From Bradyrhizobium sp. 1(2017) (GTDB lineage: Bacteria > Pseudomonadota > Alphaproteobacteria > Rhizobiales > Xanthobacteraceae), in the NCBI RefSeq assembly GCF_011602485.2, contig NZ_CP050022.2, positions 2,438,001 through 2,502,000 on the forward strand: a stretch of 64,000 nucleotides of DNA, written 5' to 3'. The notes beneath the pieces were generated by a model. That model was not told the DNA's origin, made no database searches, and worked only from the letters and a program-made list of their open reading frames with translations. Position 1 is the first letter of the stretch, and each line of letters begins with the position of its first letter. Shown piece after piece: positions 26,513 to 34,623 of the stretch. The position numbers were made by a program, and so were the translations under genes.

Positions 26513-27592
26513 ATGTCCGCAAACAACGCCTTCCACATTGCCGTGCTCGCCGGTGACGGTATCGGTCCCGAAGTCATGGCGCCGGCGCTCGAGGTTGTGC
26601 GCAAGGTCGGCGAAAAGTCGGGCCTGAGCTTCCGCTTCACCGAGGCGCCCGCCGGCGCCAACAATTATCTCGCCACCGGCAAGTCGATGCCTGACTCGAC
26701 GATCAAGCTGTGCGAGGAGGCGGACGCGATCCTGCTCGGTGCCTGCGGGCTGCCGTCGGTGCGCTACCCCGACAATACCGAGATCGCGCCGCAGATCGAG
26801 CTGCGCTTCATCTTCGATCTCTATGCCGGCGTGCGTCCGGCGCGGCTCATTCCGGGCGTGCCGAGCCCGATCGTCGGCGCCGACCAACGCGGCATCGACC
26901 TCGTCGTGATCCGCGAGTCCACCGAGGGCCTGTTCGCCTCGATGGGCAAGGGCGTCGTCACCCATGAGGATGCGCGCGAGACCATGGTGATCACGCGCCG
27001 GACGTCCGAGCGCCTGTTCGAGTTCTCGTTTCGCCTGGCCGAACGGCGCAAGGCGCGCGGCAAGCCCGGCGCGCTCACCTGCGTCGACAAGGCGAACGTG
27101 TTCAAGGCTTTTGCGTTCTTCCGCGGCATCTTCGACGAGATCGAGAAAAAGCATCCGGAGGTGAAGACCGATCGTCTCTATGTCGATGCCTGCTCGGCGA
27201 TGCTGGTGAAGCGGCCCTGGGATTTCGACGTGATGGTGATGGAGAACATGTTCGGCGACATCGTCTCCGACATCACCGCGAGCCTGATCGGCGGTCTCGG
27301 CATGGCGCCGTCGGCCGACATCGGCGACAAATACGCCGTGTTCCAGCCGTGTCACGGCACCGCGCCCGACATCATGGGGCAGGGCAAGGCCAATCCCACC
27401 GGCATGATCCTGTCGGCGGCGATGATGCTGGACTGGCTCGCCGACAAGCACGGCGTCGAGAGCGCGGCGGAAGCAGGCGAGACGATCGAGCGTGCGGTGG
27501 ATCAGGTCTATGCCGGCGGCATCAAGCCGATGGAGTTCGGCGGCAGCAACGGTACCGCCGACATTACGAAGGCGGTACTCGCGGCGCTGTAG
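26513..27592 (+). CDS. Isocitrate/isopropylmalate dehydrogenase family protein
   Basis: A 359-residue beta-decarboxylating dehydrogenase. It begins AFHIAVLAGDGIGPEVMAPALEVV, has the substrate loop RESTEGLFASMGKG, and the metal-binding FDVMVMENMFGDIVSDITASLIGGLGMAPSADIG, then the nucleotide-binding CHGTAPDIMGQGKANPTGMILSAAMML. The family oxidises 2-hydroxyacids such as isopropylmalate, isocitrate, tartrate or malate. The absence of leuCD nearby, and the catabolic-looking neighbours, favour a tartrate/malate-type or other catabolic role over leucine synthesis. The ATG at 26513 begins the homologous region; the open frame upstream runs through the repeat and is not coding. Confidence 0.88.
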   Translation: MSANNAFHIAVLAGDGIGPEVMAPALEVVRKVGEKSGLSFRFTEAPAGANNYLATGKSMPDSTIKLCEEADAILLGACGLPSVRYPDNTEIAPQIELRFIFDLYAGVRPARLIPGVPSPIVGADQRGIDLVVIRESTEGLFASMGKGVVTHEDARETMVITRRTSERLFEFSFRLAERRKARGKPGALTCVDKANVFKAFAFFRGIFDEIEKKHPEVKTDRLYVDACSAMLVKRPWDFDVMVMENMFGDIVSDITASLIGGLGMAPSADIGDKYAVFQPCHGTAPDIMGQGKANPTGMILSAAMMLDWLADKHGVESAAEAGETIERAVDQVYAGGIKPMEFGGSNGTADITKAVLAAL

Positions 27593-27610
27593 TCAAAGCG
27601 CGCGTTTGAA

Positions 27611-27630
27611 AAGGGGCCTTGTGGCCCCTT
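27611..27630. terminator. Bidirectional hairpin terminator
   Basis: AAGGGGCC (27611-27618) and GGCCCCTT (27623-27630) enclose TTGT. It lies between the convergent dehydrogenase gene (stop 27592) and the small secreted-protein gene (stop at 27636), and A/T ends on both sides suit both directions. Confidence 0.8.
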
Positions 27631-27635
27631 GGCCG

Positions 27636-27929
27636 TTACCAGCGACGCCAGTGGCGGTGGCCGTAATAGCCATAGGGCCGTGCGCCGTAGCCGTAGAAGC
27701 GGCGCGGGCCGCCGTAATAGCCATAGGCGCCGCCGTAATAGTTCGGACGCCACCAGCAGCGGCCCCAGCGATTGCAGACCATGCGGACCTGATCGACCTC
27801 CGCGGCCGGGCCGCTCGCGATTCGATCCGCCTGTGGAATGCCGTTCGGCATTGCCGCGAGCGCCGAGCCGGATGCGAGTGCCGCACCGCCCAAGGCAGCC
27901 AGACCGAGAACAGCAAACTTGAGTTTCAT
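27636..27929 (-). CDS. Small secreted Gly/Tyr-rich protein
   Basis: A 97-residue protein with a clear signal peptide (MKLKFAVLGLAALGGAALASGSALA). The mature part has VDQVRMVCNRWGRCWWRPNYYGG and then a low-complexity tail rich in Gly, Tyr, Arg and His. Proteins of this make-up are frequent in Bradyrhizobium and relatives and have no known function; the pair of cysteines (CNRWGRC) could form a disulfide. A GGGAG ribosome-binding site precedes the ATG at 27929. Transcribed alone and ended by the shared hairpin. Confidence 0.75.
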   Translation of the reverse strand: MKLKFAVLGLAALGGAALASGSALAAMPNGIPQADRIASGPAAEVDQVRMVCNRWGRCWWRPNYYGGAYGYYGGPRRFYGYGARPYGYYGHRHWRRW

Positions 27930-28100
27930 CGCAATCTCCCTCGTTGGTTGCGAGAGAACCTGCGAGAGATCAGCTGGTTGCTACCGGTGTGAGGCGGCGG
28001 TCGGATTTAATCTTCCTGAATGAAAGTTCAGGTTGGCTCAGAGTTCGCGTGCACTCGCAATGACGGTGGCGAGAGAGGTCTGCTGGCAATAGCGGCGGAA

Positions 28101-28940
28101 CTAGTTCCCTCGGAACTGCGGCTTGCGCTTTTCCATGAACGCCTTCCGGCCCTCGCGGAAATCCGCGCTGTCCATGCAGGCGTTGCCGATCGCCTTAATC
28201 GCGTCCATGTCGCGCACGCTTTCGTCCGTCAGCACCTGAGCAATGGTGATCTTGGCGGCCTTGATCGCGAGCGGGGCGTTCTGCGAGATCGTCTCGGCAA
28301 TCGTCATGGTCTCGCCCCACAGCTCGTCGACCGGGAACACCCGCTCGACGAGGCCAATGCGGAGCGCCTCGGCGGAATCGATCCGCATGCCCGTGTACAT
28401 CAACAAGCGCGCCCAGGATGGGCCGACCAGCGAGACCAGGTGCCGGAGACCGTCATATCCATAGGCGATGCCGAGCTTTGCAGCGGGAATGCCGAACTGG
28501 CTGCCATGCGAGGCAAGGCGGATGTCGGCGAGCATGGCGACCTGCATGCCGCCGCCGAGACAATAGCCGTCGATGCAGGCGATGGTCGGCTTGGGATAGT
28601 CGGCGAGCAGCGCGCGCTGAGCGGCGCTGCGCTTGGCATATTCTTCGGACGCGGCCGCGTTGTGGCGCGTCTTCTCAAACTGGCTGATGTCGGCTCCTGA
28701 CACGAACGCCTTGCCGCCGGCACCGCGCAGGATCACGACGCGCGCGGTCTCGTCGTCGCGCAGGCTCGTCAGCGCCTCGCCAAATCCCTCCCACATCTCC
28801 AGCGACATCGCGTTGCGCTTGTCGGGATTGTTGAAGGTGATCACGCCGACGCCATTGGTCACCTGCTTGAGGATCTTGCCGTCGGCGTAGGCTGTTTCGG
28901 TCGTACTGGACATATCGGACATCGCGCGCTCGCTGGTCAT
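28101..28940 (-). CDS. Enoyl-CoA hydratase/isomerase family protein
   Basis: A crotonase-fold protein of about 279 residues (possible starts: ATG 28940, ATG 28922, or TTG 28952). Conserved blocks are ITFNNPDKRNAMSLEMWEGF, the oxyanion-hole segment GAGGKAFVSGADISQFE, and CIDGYCLGGGMQVAMLADIRLASHGSQFGIPAAKLGIAYG. The second catalytic glutamate of true hydratases is not obvious, so isomerase, hydrolase or other crotonase chemistry is possible. The C-terminus (DSADFREGRKAFMEKRKPQF) is standard. No neighbour in the same operon, so the pathway is unclear. Confidence 0.88.
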   Translation of the reverse strand: MTSERAMSDMSSTTETAYADGKILKQVTNGVGVITFNNPDKRNAMSLEMWEGFGEALTSLRDDETARVVILRGAGGKAFVSGADISQFEKTRHNAAASEEYAKRSAAQRALLADYPKPTIACIDGYCLGGGMQVAMLADIRLASHGSQFGIPAAKLGIAYGYDGLRHLVSLVGPSWARLLMYTGMRIDSAEALRIGLVERVFPVDELWGETMTIAETISQNAPLAIKAAKITIAQVLTDESVRDMDAIKAIGNACMDSADFREGRKAFMEKRKPQFRGN

Positions 28941-29213
28941 GGCGGAGTGCAATGTGCGGCGCGGCCGCTGCCATGGTCAACCGGGACAGGATAGGAGAGC
29001 TTGCATCCGCCTGTGCTGCGATTGCATGGCGCGCGGGGCGATCGGCGAGCGGCAGCAAGCTGCCAAGAAAAAGGGGCGGCAAGTCCGCCCCAACACCGAC
29101 CGCGCGCAAGGGCGCCGGCACAGCCTATCTCGTCCGGTCTCGTCCAATCCGGCCGCGCCCCCGCGACGCGGCGGATTGAACGTCGGCCGCAAGGGCCGGA
29201 CCGTCGATCGAGC

Positions 29214-29618
29214 TCAGCTTTCGTTCGCGGCGATCGATTCCATCAGCGACACGAGCTGGCGCTGCACCGTCTGGTCCTTGATCTTGCTGTAGGCGCGCAG
29301 CAGCCGGAGGCTGAAGGCACTGTCGAGGAAGAGCAGGCTCTCCACTTCGCGCGCCTTGTTGTCGCCGTCATAGAAGAAGGTCACGGGCACATCGAGGGCC
29401 GAGGCGATCTGCTGAAGCCGAGCCGCGCCGACGCGATTGACGCCTTTCTCGTATTTCTGGACCTGCTGGAAGCTGACGCCCAGCTTCTCGCCCAGCTCGG
29501 CCTGCGAAATCTTCATCTCGACACGCCGCAACCGGATCCGCTTGCCAAGCTCAATGTCCGGCTTGCCGGCACTGCGCTGCTTCATTCTTTTCGCCGCTGC
29601 TTTCATCTTCGTTCTCAC
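29214..29618 (-). CDS. XRE-family helix-turn-helix regulator
   Basis: A 134-residue protein with a single XRE/Cro-type domain at residues ~20-80 (ELGKRIRLRRVEMKISQAELGEKLGVSFQQVQKYEKGVNRVGAARLQQIASALDVPVTFFYDG), followed by a helical tail (RLLRAYSKIKDQTVQRQLVSLMESIA) that probably dimerises. This layout is common in alphaproteobacteria. A GTG start at 29618 overlaps the stop of the upstream LysR gene (GTGA); an ATG at 29606 is the alternative. The overlap implies translation coupled to the LysR gene. Confidence 0.88.
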   Translation of the reverse strand: MRTKMKAAAKRMKQRSAGKPDIELGKRIRLRRVEMKISQAELGEKLGVSFQQVQKYEKGVNRVGAARLQQIASALDVPVTFFYDGDNKAREVESLLFLDSAFSLRLLRAYSKIKDQTVQRQLVSLMESIAANES

Positions 29619-30664
29619 CGTTGTTCTTCGGTTGAAAATCCCCCGAAGAGCTGGGTCAGGGGTTCGCCCATATAGGAGTTCTTGAATTCATGCGGATGCA
29701 CGAACTCTTCCTTAAACCACGGGAAGCGAGCCGGATTGAAAGCCTCGATCAGCCAGTCAATCATGTGCCGCACGCGCGGAATCCGTCCGCTACCGGGATG
29801 GTAGGACAGCCAGATATCCAGCGGCCGGTTCAGTTCGACCTCCAGTGGAATCAATTTCCCGCCAAGCGCAATGGCGTAGCTCGGGAAGACGCCGATTCCG
29901 GCGCCATTCGCGACCGCCCAATAGTTGGCGCTCGAGACGTTGGTCTTCATGACCAGAAGGTCACGCTCCGAAACGCCCGGGAAAAAGCTCTCGAAAGATT
30001 CCTTGGCGGCGAGCTGGTCGGCGAATTGCAGCACCAGGCGGTGCTTGATCAATTCCGCCGCCGAGCGCGGCGCGCCGTGTTTTGCGATGTACTTCTCGGC
30101 AGCCCAGAACATCAGATGCATGCGGCCGAGTCGCACCAGCTTGACGTCGAGCGCCGAGGGACGCGACAGATGAATGGCGACGTCGGCCTCGTGGCGGGAG
30201 ACATCGGCCGAGCGCATCGCGCAATGCAGGTCGACGAGGATCTTCGGATAGGCCTGCTGAAACTCGACCAGCCGCGGGGCGAGCCAGAACGTTCCCAAAC
30301 CCTCGGTGACGGCGACGCGGACTTCGCCGGACAGCGCGTTGGCCGTCGAATCGCTGGTGCGGAGCACGTCGAAGGCGGCCGCTTCCATGCGTTCGACGGC
30401 GGAGACCACCATCGCGCCTTCGTCGGTCAGATGCGTGCCGTGCACGTCCCGGGTGAACAGGGTGGTGCCGGTCTGCCGCTCGAAATCATCAATTCGCCGG
30501 CGCACCGCGTTGATCGACAGCGACAAACGTTCGGCCGCCGAGCGGAAACTTCCGCATCGGACGACTTCCAGAAAGATGCGGGCCGCGTCCCAATCAGAGA
30601 GGCTGCCGAGATTTGATTTTGGGCGTTCCTCCAACGGAACGCCCCTTTCCGCCAAGGAGTGCAT
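29615..30664 (-). CDS. LysR-family transcriptional regulator
   Basis: A 349-residue regulator, slightly long for the family. The helix-turn-helix is at residues ~25-85 (WDAARIFLEVVRCGSFRSAAERLSLSINAVRRRIDDFERQTGTTLFTRDVHGTHLTDEG), with an effector domain from about 115 to 315 and a C-terminal extension rich in aromatic residues (FPWFKEEFVHPHEFKNSYMGEPLTQLFGG). The variant QTGTTLF/AVRRRIDD look resembles the group of LysR proteins that use a shortened wing. Its stop overlaps the start of the XRE gene, so the two regulators form a coupled pair. Target genes not evident. Confidence 0.87.
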   Translation of the reverse strand: MHSLAERGVPLEERPKSNLGSLSDWDAARIFLEVVRCGSFRSAAERLSLSINAVRRRIDDFERQTGTTLFTRDVHGTHLTDEGAMVVSAVERMEAAAFDVLRTSDSTANALSGEVRVAVTEGLGTFWLAPRLVEFQQAYPKILVDLHCAMRSADVSRHEADVAIHLSRPSALDVKLVRLGRMHLMFWAAEKYIAKHGAPRSAAELIKHRLVLQFADQLAAKESFESFFPGVSERDLLVMKTNVSSANYWAVANGAGIGVFPSYAIALGGKLIPLEVELNRPLDIWLSYHPGSGRIPRVRHMIDWLIEAFNPARFPWFKEEFVHPHEFKNSYMGEPLTQLFGGFSTEEQR

Positions 30665-31146
30665 ACAAGTCCCTTCGAGACGCTAAACTGGCAGAATCTG
30701 GCGCAAACCACAACCACTGCGGGTTGGGGAGCGGTGAGTTTTGAACCTCATCGTTACCGACGCAGGAGTGGTATTTGAGTGCTGCCAAGGCTGGGGAATT
30801 GGGCAAGTTATTGCCCGCTTGAGGGGTATCGCGTGAGTTCCGTTGCGAGCCTTGAGATGGCTGCGGGATCGTCGGCGCTGTCCGCCATGTGCGTTCCTGC
30901 GCGAGAGCCGTTGCCACCGTCCCCGGTGGATCTATCACCGCGCGTGAGAAGTCTTGTCCCGGGCCGCTCGGACGATTGCCGGTGGCGCCTTGGAACGATG
31001 TCGGCAGGAACCGCGGTTTCACCGCAGAAACCCGCTGAAATGCTGTTCGGAGGGGTACGGGCCTCGTGCTATCTTCGTACCTCCACGGGGCCCGAGGGGG
31101 TCGTCACAATCACGTCTCGCAGGCCGAGCTAACGGAAAGAACGCCG
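30665..31146. other. 482-bp intergenic stretch without a supported gene
   Basis: This lies between the LysR start (minus) and a small plus-strand gene. I found no RNA gene, and the open frames crossing it are antisense to each other with no ribosome-binding sites. It presumably holds the divergent promoters. A CGCGGTTTCACCG near 31010 is a short imperfect palindrome only. Confidence 0.5.
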
Positions 31147-31410
31147 GTGTCGCATTCAGACGAACAATTGCAGTCGGTGCTGGAAACGCTCGAGGGGTGC
31201 CGCAGGGTTCTTACTGCGAGCAACAGTCGCGGGTCGGCCGATCTGCTGTCCATTGTCATCCTCGACGTCAGGATGAAGCTCAGAGGAATTGACGATGCCG
31301 ATCTCAAGGCATTGTGCGACGAAATGCTGCGGAGCGCTGCGAGCGAACCGTCCCCTTCCAAGCAGACGCAGGACCAGCCCCGGCGTCCGCTGCTCCGCGT
31401 GGTGAAGTAG
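31147..31410 (+). CDS. Small hypothetical protein
   Basis: An 87-residue protein starting with GTG at 31147 after a GGAAAG site. It begins VSHSDEQLQSVLETLEGCRRVL, looks helical (DLLSIVILDVRMKLRGIDDADLKALCDEMLRSA), and ends in a polar tail with QDQPRRPLLRVVK. A hairpin with a T-rich tail follows the stop, which supports transcription. I recognise no family. Composition is soluble and acidic; no signal peptide or membrane segment. Confidence 0.55.
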   Translation: MSHSDEQLQSVLETLEGCRRVLTASNSRGSADLLSIVILDVRMKLRGIDDADLKALCDEMLRSAASEPSPSKQTQDQPRRPLLRVVK

Positions 31411-31423
31411 CCGCGCCGCCGAG

Positions 31424-31444
31424 TCTCGCTGTTTGGCGAGATTT
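31424..31444 (+). terminator. Terminator after the small hypothetical gene
   Basis: TCTCGC (31424-31429) pairs with GCGAGA (31436-31441), loop of six, then TTT. It begins 14 bases after the stop at 31410. Confidence 0.6.
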
Positions 31445-31452
31445 GTGCGCGT

Positions 31453-31488
31453 CCCGATGCCGCATCTGTGATCGCGGACGGCATCGGG
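31453..31488. promoter_or_regulatory. Ten-base inverted repeat upstream of the ccdA-like gene
   Basis: CCCGATGCCG (31453-31462) and CGGCATCGGG (31479-31488) lie about 125 bp upstream of the ccdA-like gene. It may be an operator or an RNA hairpin; no known consensus fits. Confidence 0.35.
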
Positions 31489-31613
31489 AGGAGCCCTGGT
31501 TTTACGCGCCTCTGTTGCGCATTGCCCTGCATCGGGTACACCAGAGCCGGTTCGGCTCCGGGCCGCGCATTCCCCGCGCGTCGCGCCGGGCCTGAGATGG
31601 CTCCGATTGCATC

Positions 31614-32345
31614 ATGCAAAATGTTTCGATCCCGGCGGCGCTGATTGCCGGCCTCGTCAGCTTCCTCTCGCCTTGCGTCCTGCCTTTGGTCCCGCCCTAT
31701 CTGGTCTACCTCACGGGTGCGACGATCGAGCATGTCGAGAGCGACGAGCCGGCCGCGGTGTCCAAGCGCGCGATCATGATGTCGGCCCTGCTGTTCGTGC
31801 TCGGCTTCTCCACGGTGTTCGTGGCGCTCGGCGCCAGCGCTTCGCTGATCGGCGGCCTGATCCGCGCGTGGTCAGCCGAGCTCTCGATCCTTGCCGGCAT
31901 CGTCATCATCATCATGGGCCTGCACTTCCTGGGACTGACGCGGATCGGCCTGTTGATGCGCGAGGGGCGGTTGCCGATCCCCCGGCCCGTCGGACTCTGG
32001 GGCGCCTACATCATGGGGCTCGCCTTCGCCTTCGGCTGGACGCCCTGCATCGGCCCGATCCTCGCCGCGATCCTCTCGATCGCCGCGGCGGAGGCGACGG
32101 TGGTCAAGGGCGCGGGGCTGCTCGCGGTCTATTCCGCAGGGCTCGGTATTCCCTTCCTGCTTGCAGCCCTGATGATCGAAAAGTTCTCCGCGCTGTTCGC
32201 GCGGATGAAGGGCCAACTCGTCAATGTCGAGCGCGCCATGGGCGTGTTGATGGTGATCACCGGCATCGGATTCCTCACCGGGGCCGTCTCGAATGTGAGC
32301 ATCTGGCTGCTGGAGACGTTCCCGGCGTTGCAGACGATCGGATAG
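31614..32345 (+). CDS. ccdA: CcdA-like cytochrome c biogenesis membrane protein
   Basis: A 243-residue membrane protein with about six helices. The first redox helix carries LVSFLSPCVLPLVPPYLVYLTG and the fourth carries AFAFGWTPCIGPILAAILS; these paired cysteines relay electrons from cytoplasmic thioredoxin to the periplasm. This is the DsbD-core/CcdA family, which keeps apocytochrome c and copper-site cysteines reduced. No periplasmic thioredoxin partner is encoded beside it. The many c-type haem sites in the nearby cbb3 oxidase are plausible clients but that link is inference. Start ATG 31614; membrane topology and length are typical. Confidence 0.9.
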   Translation: MQNVSIPAALIAGLVSFLSPCVLPLVPPYLVYLTGATIEHVESDEPAAVSKRAIMMSALLFVLGFSTVFVALGASASLIGGLIRAWSAELSILAGIVIIIMGLHFLGLTRIGLLMREGRLPIPRPVGLWGAYIMGLAFAFGWTPCIGPILAAILSIAAAEATVVKGAGLLAVYSAGLGIPFLLAALMIEKFSALFARMKGQLVNVERAMGVLMVITGIGFLTGAVSNVSIWLLETFPALQTIG

Positions 32346-32489
32346 GTGGAACCGTGTTTTCACGGGTGGAAAACCGGATGTTGAGGGATCACCGGGCGAG
32401 CCAGGACATGCTCTCCTGCAGAACCGGGCGATATCAACCTTTCCGGTCCCGAAGCGTTGCAGCAGGGACAACTGCATGATGGAGAACGT

Positions 32490-32762
32490 GTGACTAAGAC
32501 AGTGCTTTTAGAGCCGTTGCCGAGCAACGCAGCCTTGGTTGCCTGGCAGTTCGTTGGGCAGCCGTTGCAGGAGTGGCCGAGCTGGGTTCAAGAGACCTGC
32601 TCGCTGCAGAAGGACGTGGATGGGAAGTTCGAGCTTCGGCACGCGCGGCGCAGCGGCACGCAGATTGTTTATCTCGGCGAGTGGCTGGTGAGAGATCTGG
32701 ACGGTGGCGTCGATTTCTACACGGACGCCGAGATCTGGGCGCGATTCGCGGCGAAGCGCTAG
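32490..32762 (+). CDS. Small hypothetical protein
   Basis: A 90-residue protein starting with GTG at 32490 after GGAG. It begins VTKTVLLEPLPSNAALVAWQFVGQPLQEWPSWVQETC and ends DGGVDFYTDAEIWARFAAKR. The composition (many Trp, Glu, Asp) looks like a folded cytoplasmic protein. It resembles short proteins found singly in rhizobial genomes, but I recognise no domain. An alternative TTG start at 32457 would add 11 residues. No operon partners. Confidence 0.6.
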   Translation: MTKTVLLEPLPSNAALVAWQFVGQPLQEWPSWVQETCSLQKDVDGKFELRHARRSGTQIVYLGEWLVRDLDGGVDFYTDAEIWARFAAKR

Positions 32763-32958
32763 CGATCAACAGCGCGTGTTCGGGTGGGGCAAAACGCCTC
32801 GCTGCCGAAGCTCTCTGCAGAATGCAATCTGTGGTAATATTTCATCGTACTGCACCCTGAGGGGCAATTTTCATAAACCTATACTGAAACGAGAATTTTG
32901 GAACCATAGACACCTTCGTCGCCCCTCTCCCTTTCAGCATTTCAAGCAGGAGCAAGCG

Positions 32959-34506
32959 ATGGGAACCGACGTAAACGTTCAGCCCGGCCACGGCAAAGCC
33001 GGACGTCAACCGACGCGGCAATTTCTGGATACGCTGACCGGACACGATGATCCCGGCATGTTCGGCCGGATGTTTCCGACACTCGAACCGCTGGCGGTCG
33101 ACGACGGTCCGCTTCGTGAACTTGCCGATGCGATGAAGGATCCCGCTCCTGGCGACGCTGCGGGAAACAACGCCAACATACCCGCCGGCTTCACCTATCT
33201 CGGACAATTCGTCGATCATGACATCACGCTGGACCTCACCTCCTTTGGCGACAAGGAGGCCGATCCCATGGCCGTGCAGAATTTTCGCACGCCGGCGCTC
33301 GATCTCGACTGCGTGTATGGCCTCGGTCCCGACGGAAGCCGCCACCTGTACGCGCGCAACTCGGCCAGCGACAATGGCAAGACTCCGGGCCCCAAGCTGT
33401 TGATCGGCAAGACCGTCAATGTCGATAGCATCACGGGAGATCATCGCAACGATCTTCCGCGCAGCCCCGAAGGGTTTGCCCTGATCGGCGACCATCGCAA
33501 CGACGAGAATCTGCTCGTCGCGCAGACCCATCTTGCGATGCTCAAATTTCACAACAAGGTCTGCGATCAGCTCGCGGCGTCAGGAAAGCCGCCGGGAGAG
33601 GTCTTCGAGGAAGCGCGCCAGATCGTGACCTGGCACTATCAATGGATGGTTCTGCACGATTTCGTGGAGCGGATCACCGAGAAGGGGCTGGTGGCCAAGA
33701 TTCTCGAGCAGGGACGGCGTTTCTATCGCTTCAAGAAGATCCCCTACATGCCTGTCGAGTTCTCCGCGGCCGTCTATCGACTCGGCCACAGCATGGTTCG
33801 CCAAGTCTACAGTCACAACAGGATCTTCACACCCGGGCCGGGCGGTATTCCTGCAACTCTCGACCTGCTGTTCAGGTTTACCGGGCTTTCGGGAGGAATC
33901 ATCGGAGATCTCGCACCTAAGCCGATTCAACCGCCGCTTCCGCTGCCGGTGCTTTCAAGCAACTGGATCATCGACTGGCGCCGCTTCTATCAAGTCCTGC
34001 CGGCCAATCCGCCGGGTGTGGCGCTCAATCCATCCCGCAAGATCGATCCATTCGTCGTGCCGCAACTCCACACCTTGCCTGGTGATGGCGGCAGCCTGCC
34101 GTTCCGCAACCTCAAGCGCGGCGTGTTGCTGGGGTTGCCGTCCGGGCAGGACGTCGCCAAGGCGATGAGGATCAAGAATCCACTGACGCCGGAAGAAATC
34201 GCGAAGGGGAGCGACGGGGCCGTGGCGAAGAAGCATGGCCTGCACCAGCACACGCCGCTCTGGTACTACATCCTCAAGGAGGCGGAGCAGCGGGGCGGCG
34301 GTGAACGGCTCGGGCCGGTTGGCGCGACGCTGCTTGCCGAGGTCTTTGTCGGCCTCGTCCATGGCGATCGACAGTCGTACCTTTGGCTCAAGGGCAAGAC
34401 CTGGAAGCCGACGCTTCCCTCGCAGGTGCCGGGCGAATTCACGATGGCCGACCTGCTGCGCTTCGTCGGCGACATCAGCCCGATCGACGGTATCTCGACC
34501 GTCTAG
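32959..34506 (+). CDS. Animal-type haem peroxidase family protein
   Basis: A 515-residue protein of the peroxidase-cyclooxygenase (animal haem peroxidase) superfamily, unusual in bacteria. The distal site is the hallmark GQFVDHDIT (residues 82-90, distal histidine H87). A NYRTPALDLDCVYG-like stretch (NFRTPALDLDCVYGLGPDG) covers the calcium/haem region, and the proximal histidine is in YRLGHSMVRQVYSHN (about H277). GDHRNDENLLVAQTHLAMLKFHNKVCD is also typical. No signal peptide is visible. ATG 32959 follows AGGAG. The family uses hydrogen peroxide to oxidise halides or organic substrates. Hairpins follow the stop. Confidence 0.9.
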   Translation: MGTDVNVQPGHGKAGRQPTRQFLDTLTGHDDPGMFGRMFPTLEPLAVDDGPLRELADAMKDPAPGDAAGNNANIPAGFTYLGQFVDHDITLDLTSFGDKEADPMAVQNFRTPALDLDCVYGLGPDGSRHLYARNSASDNGKTPGPKLLIGKTVNVDSITGDHRNDLPRSPEGFALIGDHRNDENLLVAQTHLAMLKFHNKVCDQLAASGKPPGEVFEEARQIVTWHYQWMVLHDFVERITEKGLVAKILEQGRRFYRFKKIPYMPVEFSAAVYRLGHSMVRQVYSHNRIFTPGPGGIPATLDLLFRFTGLSGGIIGDLAPKPIQPPLPLPVLSSNWIIDWRRFYQVLPANPPGVALNPSRKIDPFVVPQLHTLPGDGGSLPFRNLKRGVLLGLPSGQDVAKAMRIKNPLTPEEIAKGSDGAVAKKHGLHQHTPLWYYILKEAEQRGGGERLGPVGATLLAEVFVGLVHGDRQSYLWLKGKTWKPTLPSQVPGEFTMADLLRFVGDISPIDGISTV

Positions 34507-34512
34507 GCCAGA

Positions 34513-34532
34513 CGCCCGGCGATCGCCGGGCG
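34513..34532. terminator. Perfect 10+10 hairpin after the peroxidase gene
   Basis: CGCCCGGCGATCGCCGGGCG is a perfect palindrome that starts seven bases after the peroxidase stop. A second, larger hairpin follows at 34579-34609. Confidence 0.7.
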
Positions 34533-34578
34533 CATCAATGACGCCGGGCCTGGAGACGCTTCCGGCAGACGATCGGAT

Positions 34579-34609
34579 CGAGACCGGCGCGCATCGCGCG
34601 CCGGTCTCG
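34579..34609. terminator. Bidirectional 14-bp hairpin between peroxidase and ABC genes
   Basis: Arms 34579-34592 and 34596-34609 are perfectly complementary over 14 bases (CGAGACCGGCGCGC and its complement) with a three-base loop. It lies 14 bases beyond the stop of the convergent ABC binding-protein gene. Confidence 0.75.
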
Positions 34610-34623
34610 ACATTTGCAACGGC

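Noticed and set aside
30904..31030. Possible EcfG-type stress promoter (GGAAC...GTT) before the small gene at 31147
   Set aside because: A GGAAC is present but the second element has the wrong spacing or sequence, so I do not call it.
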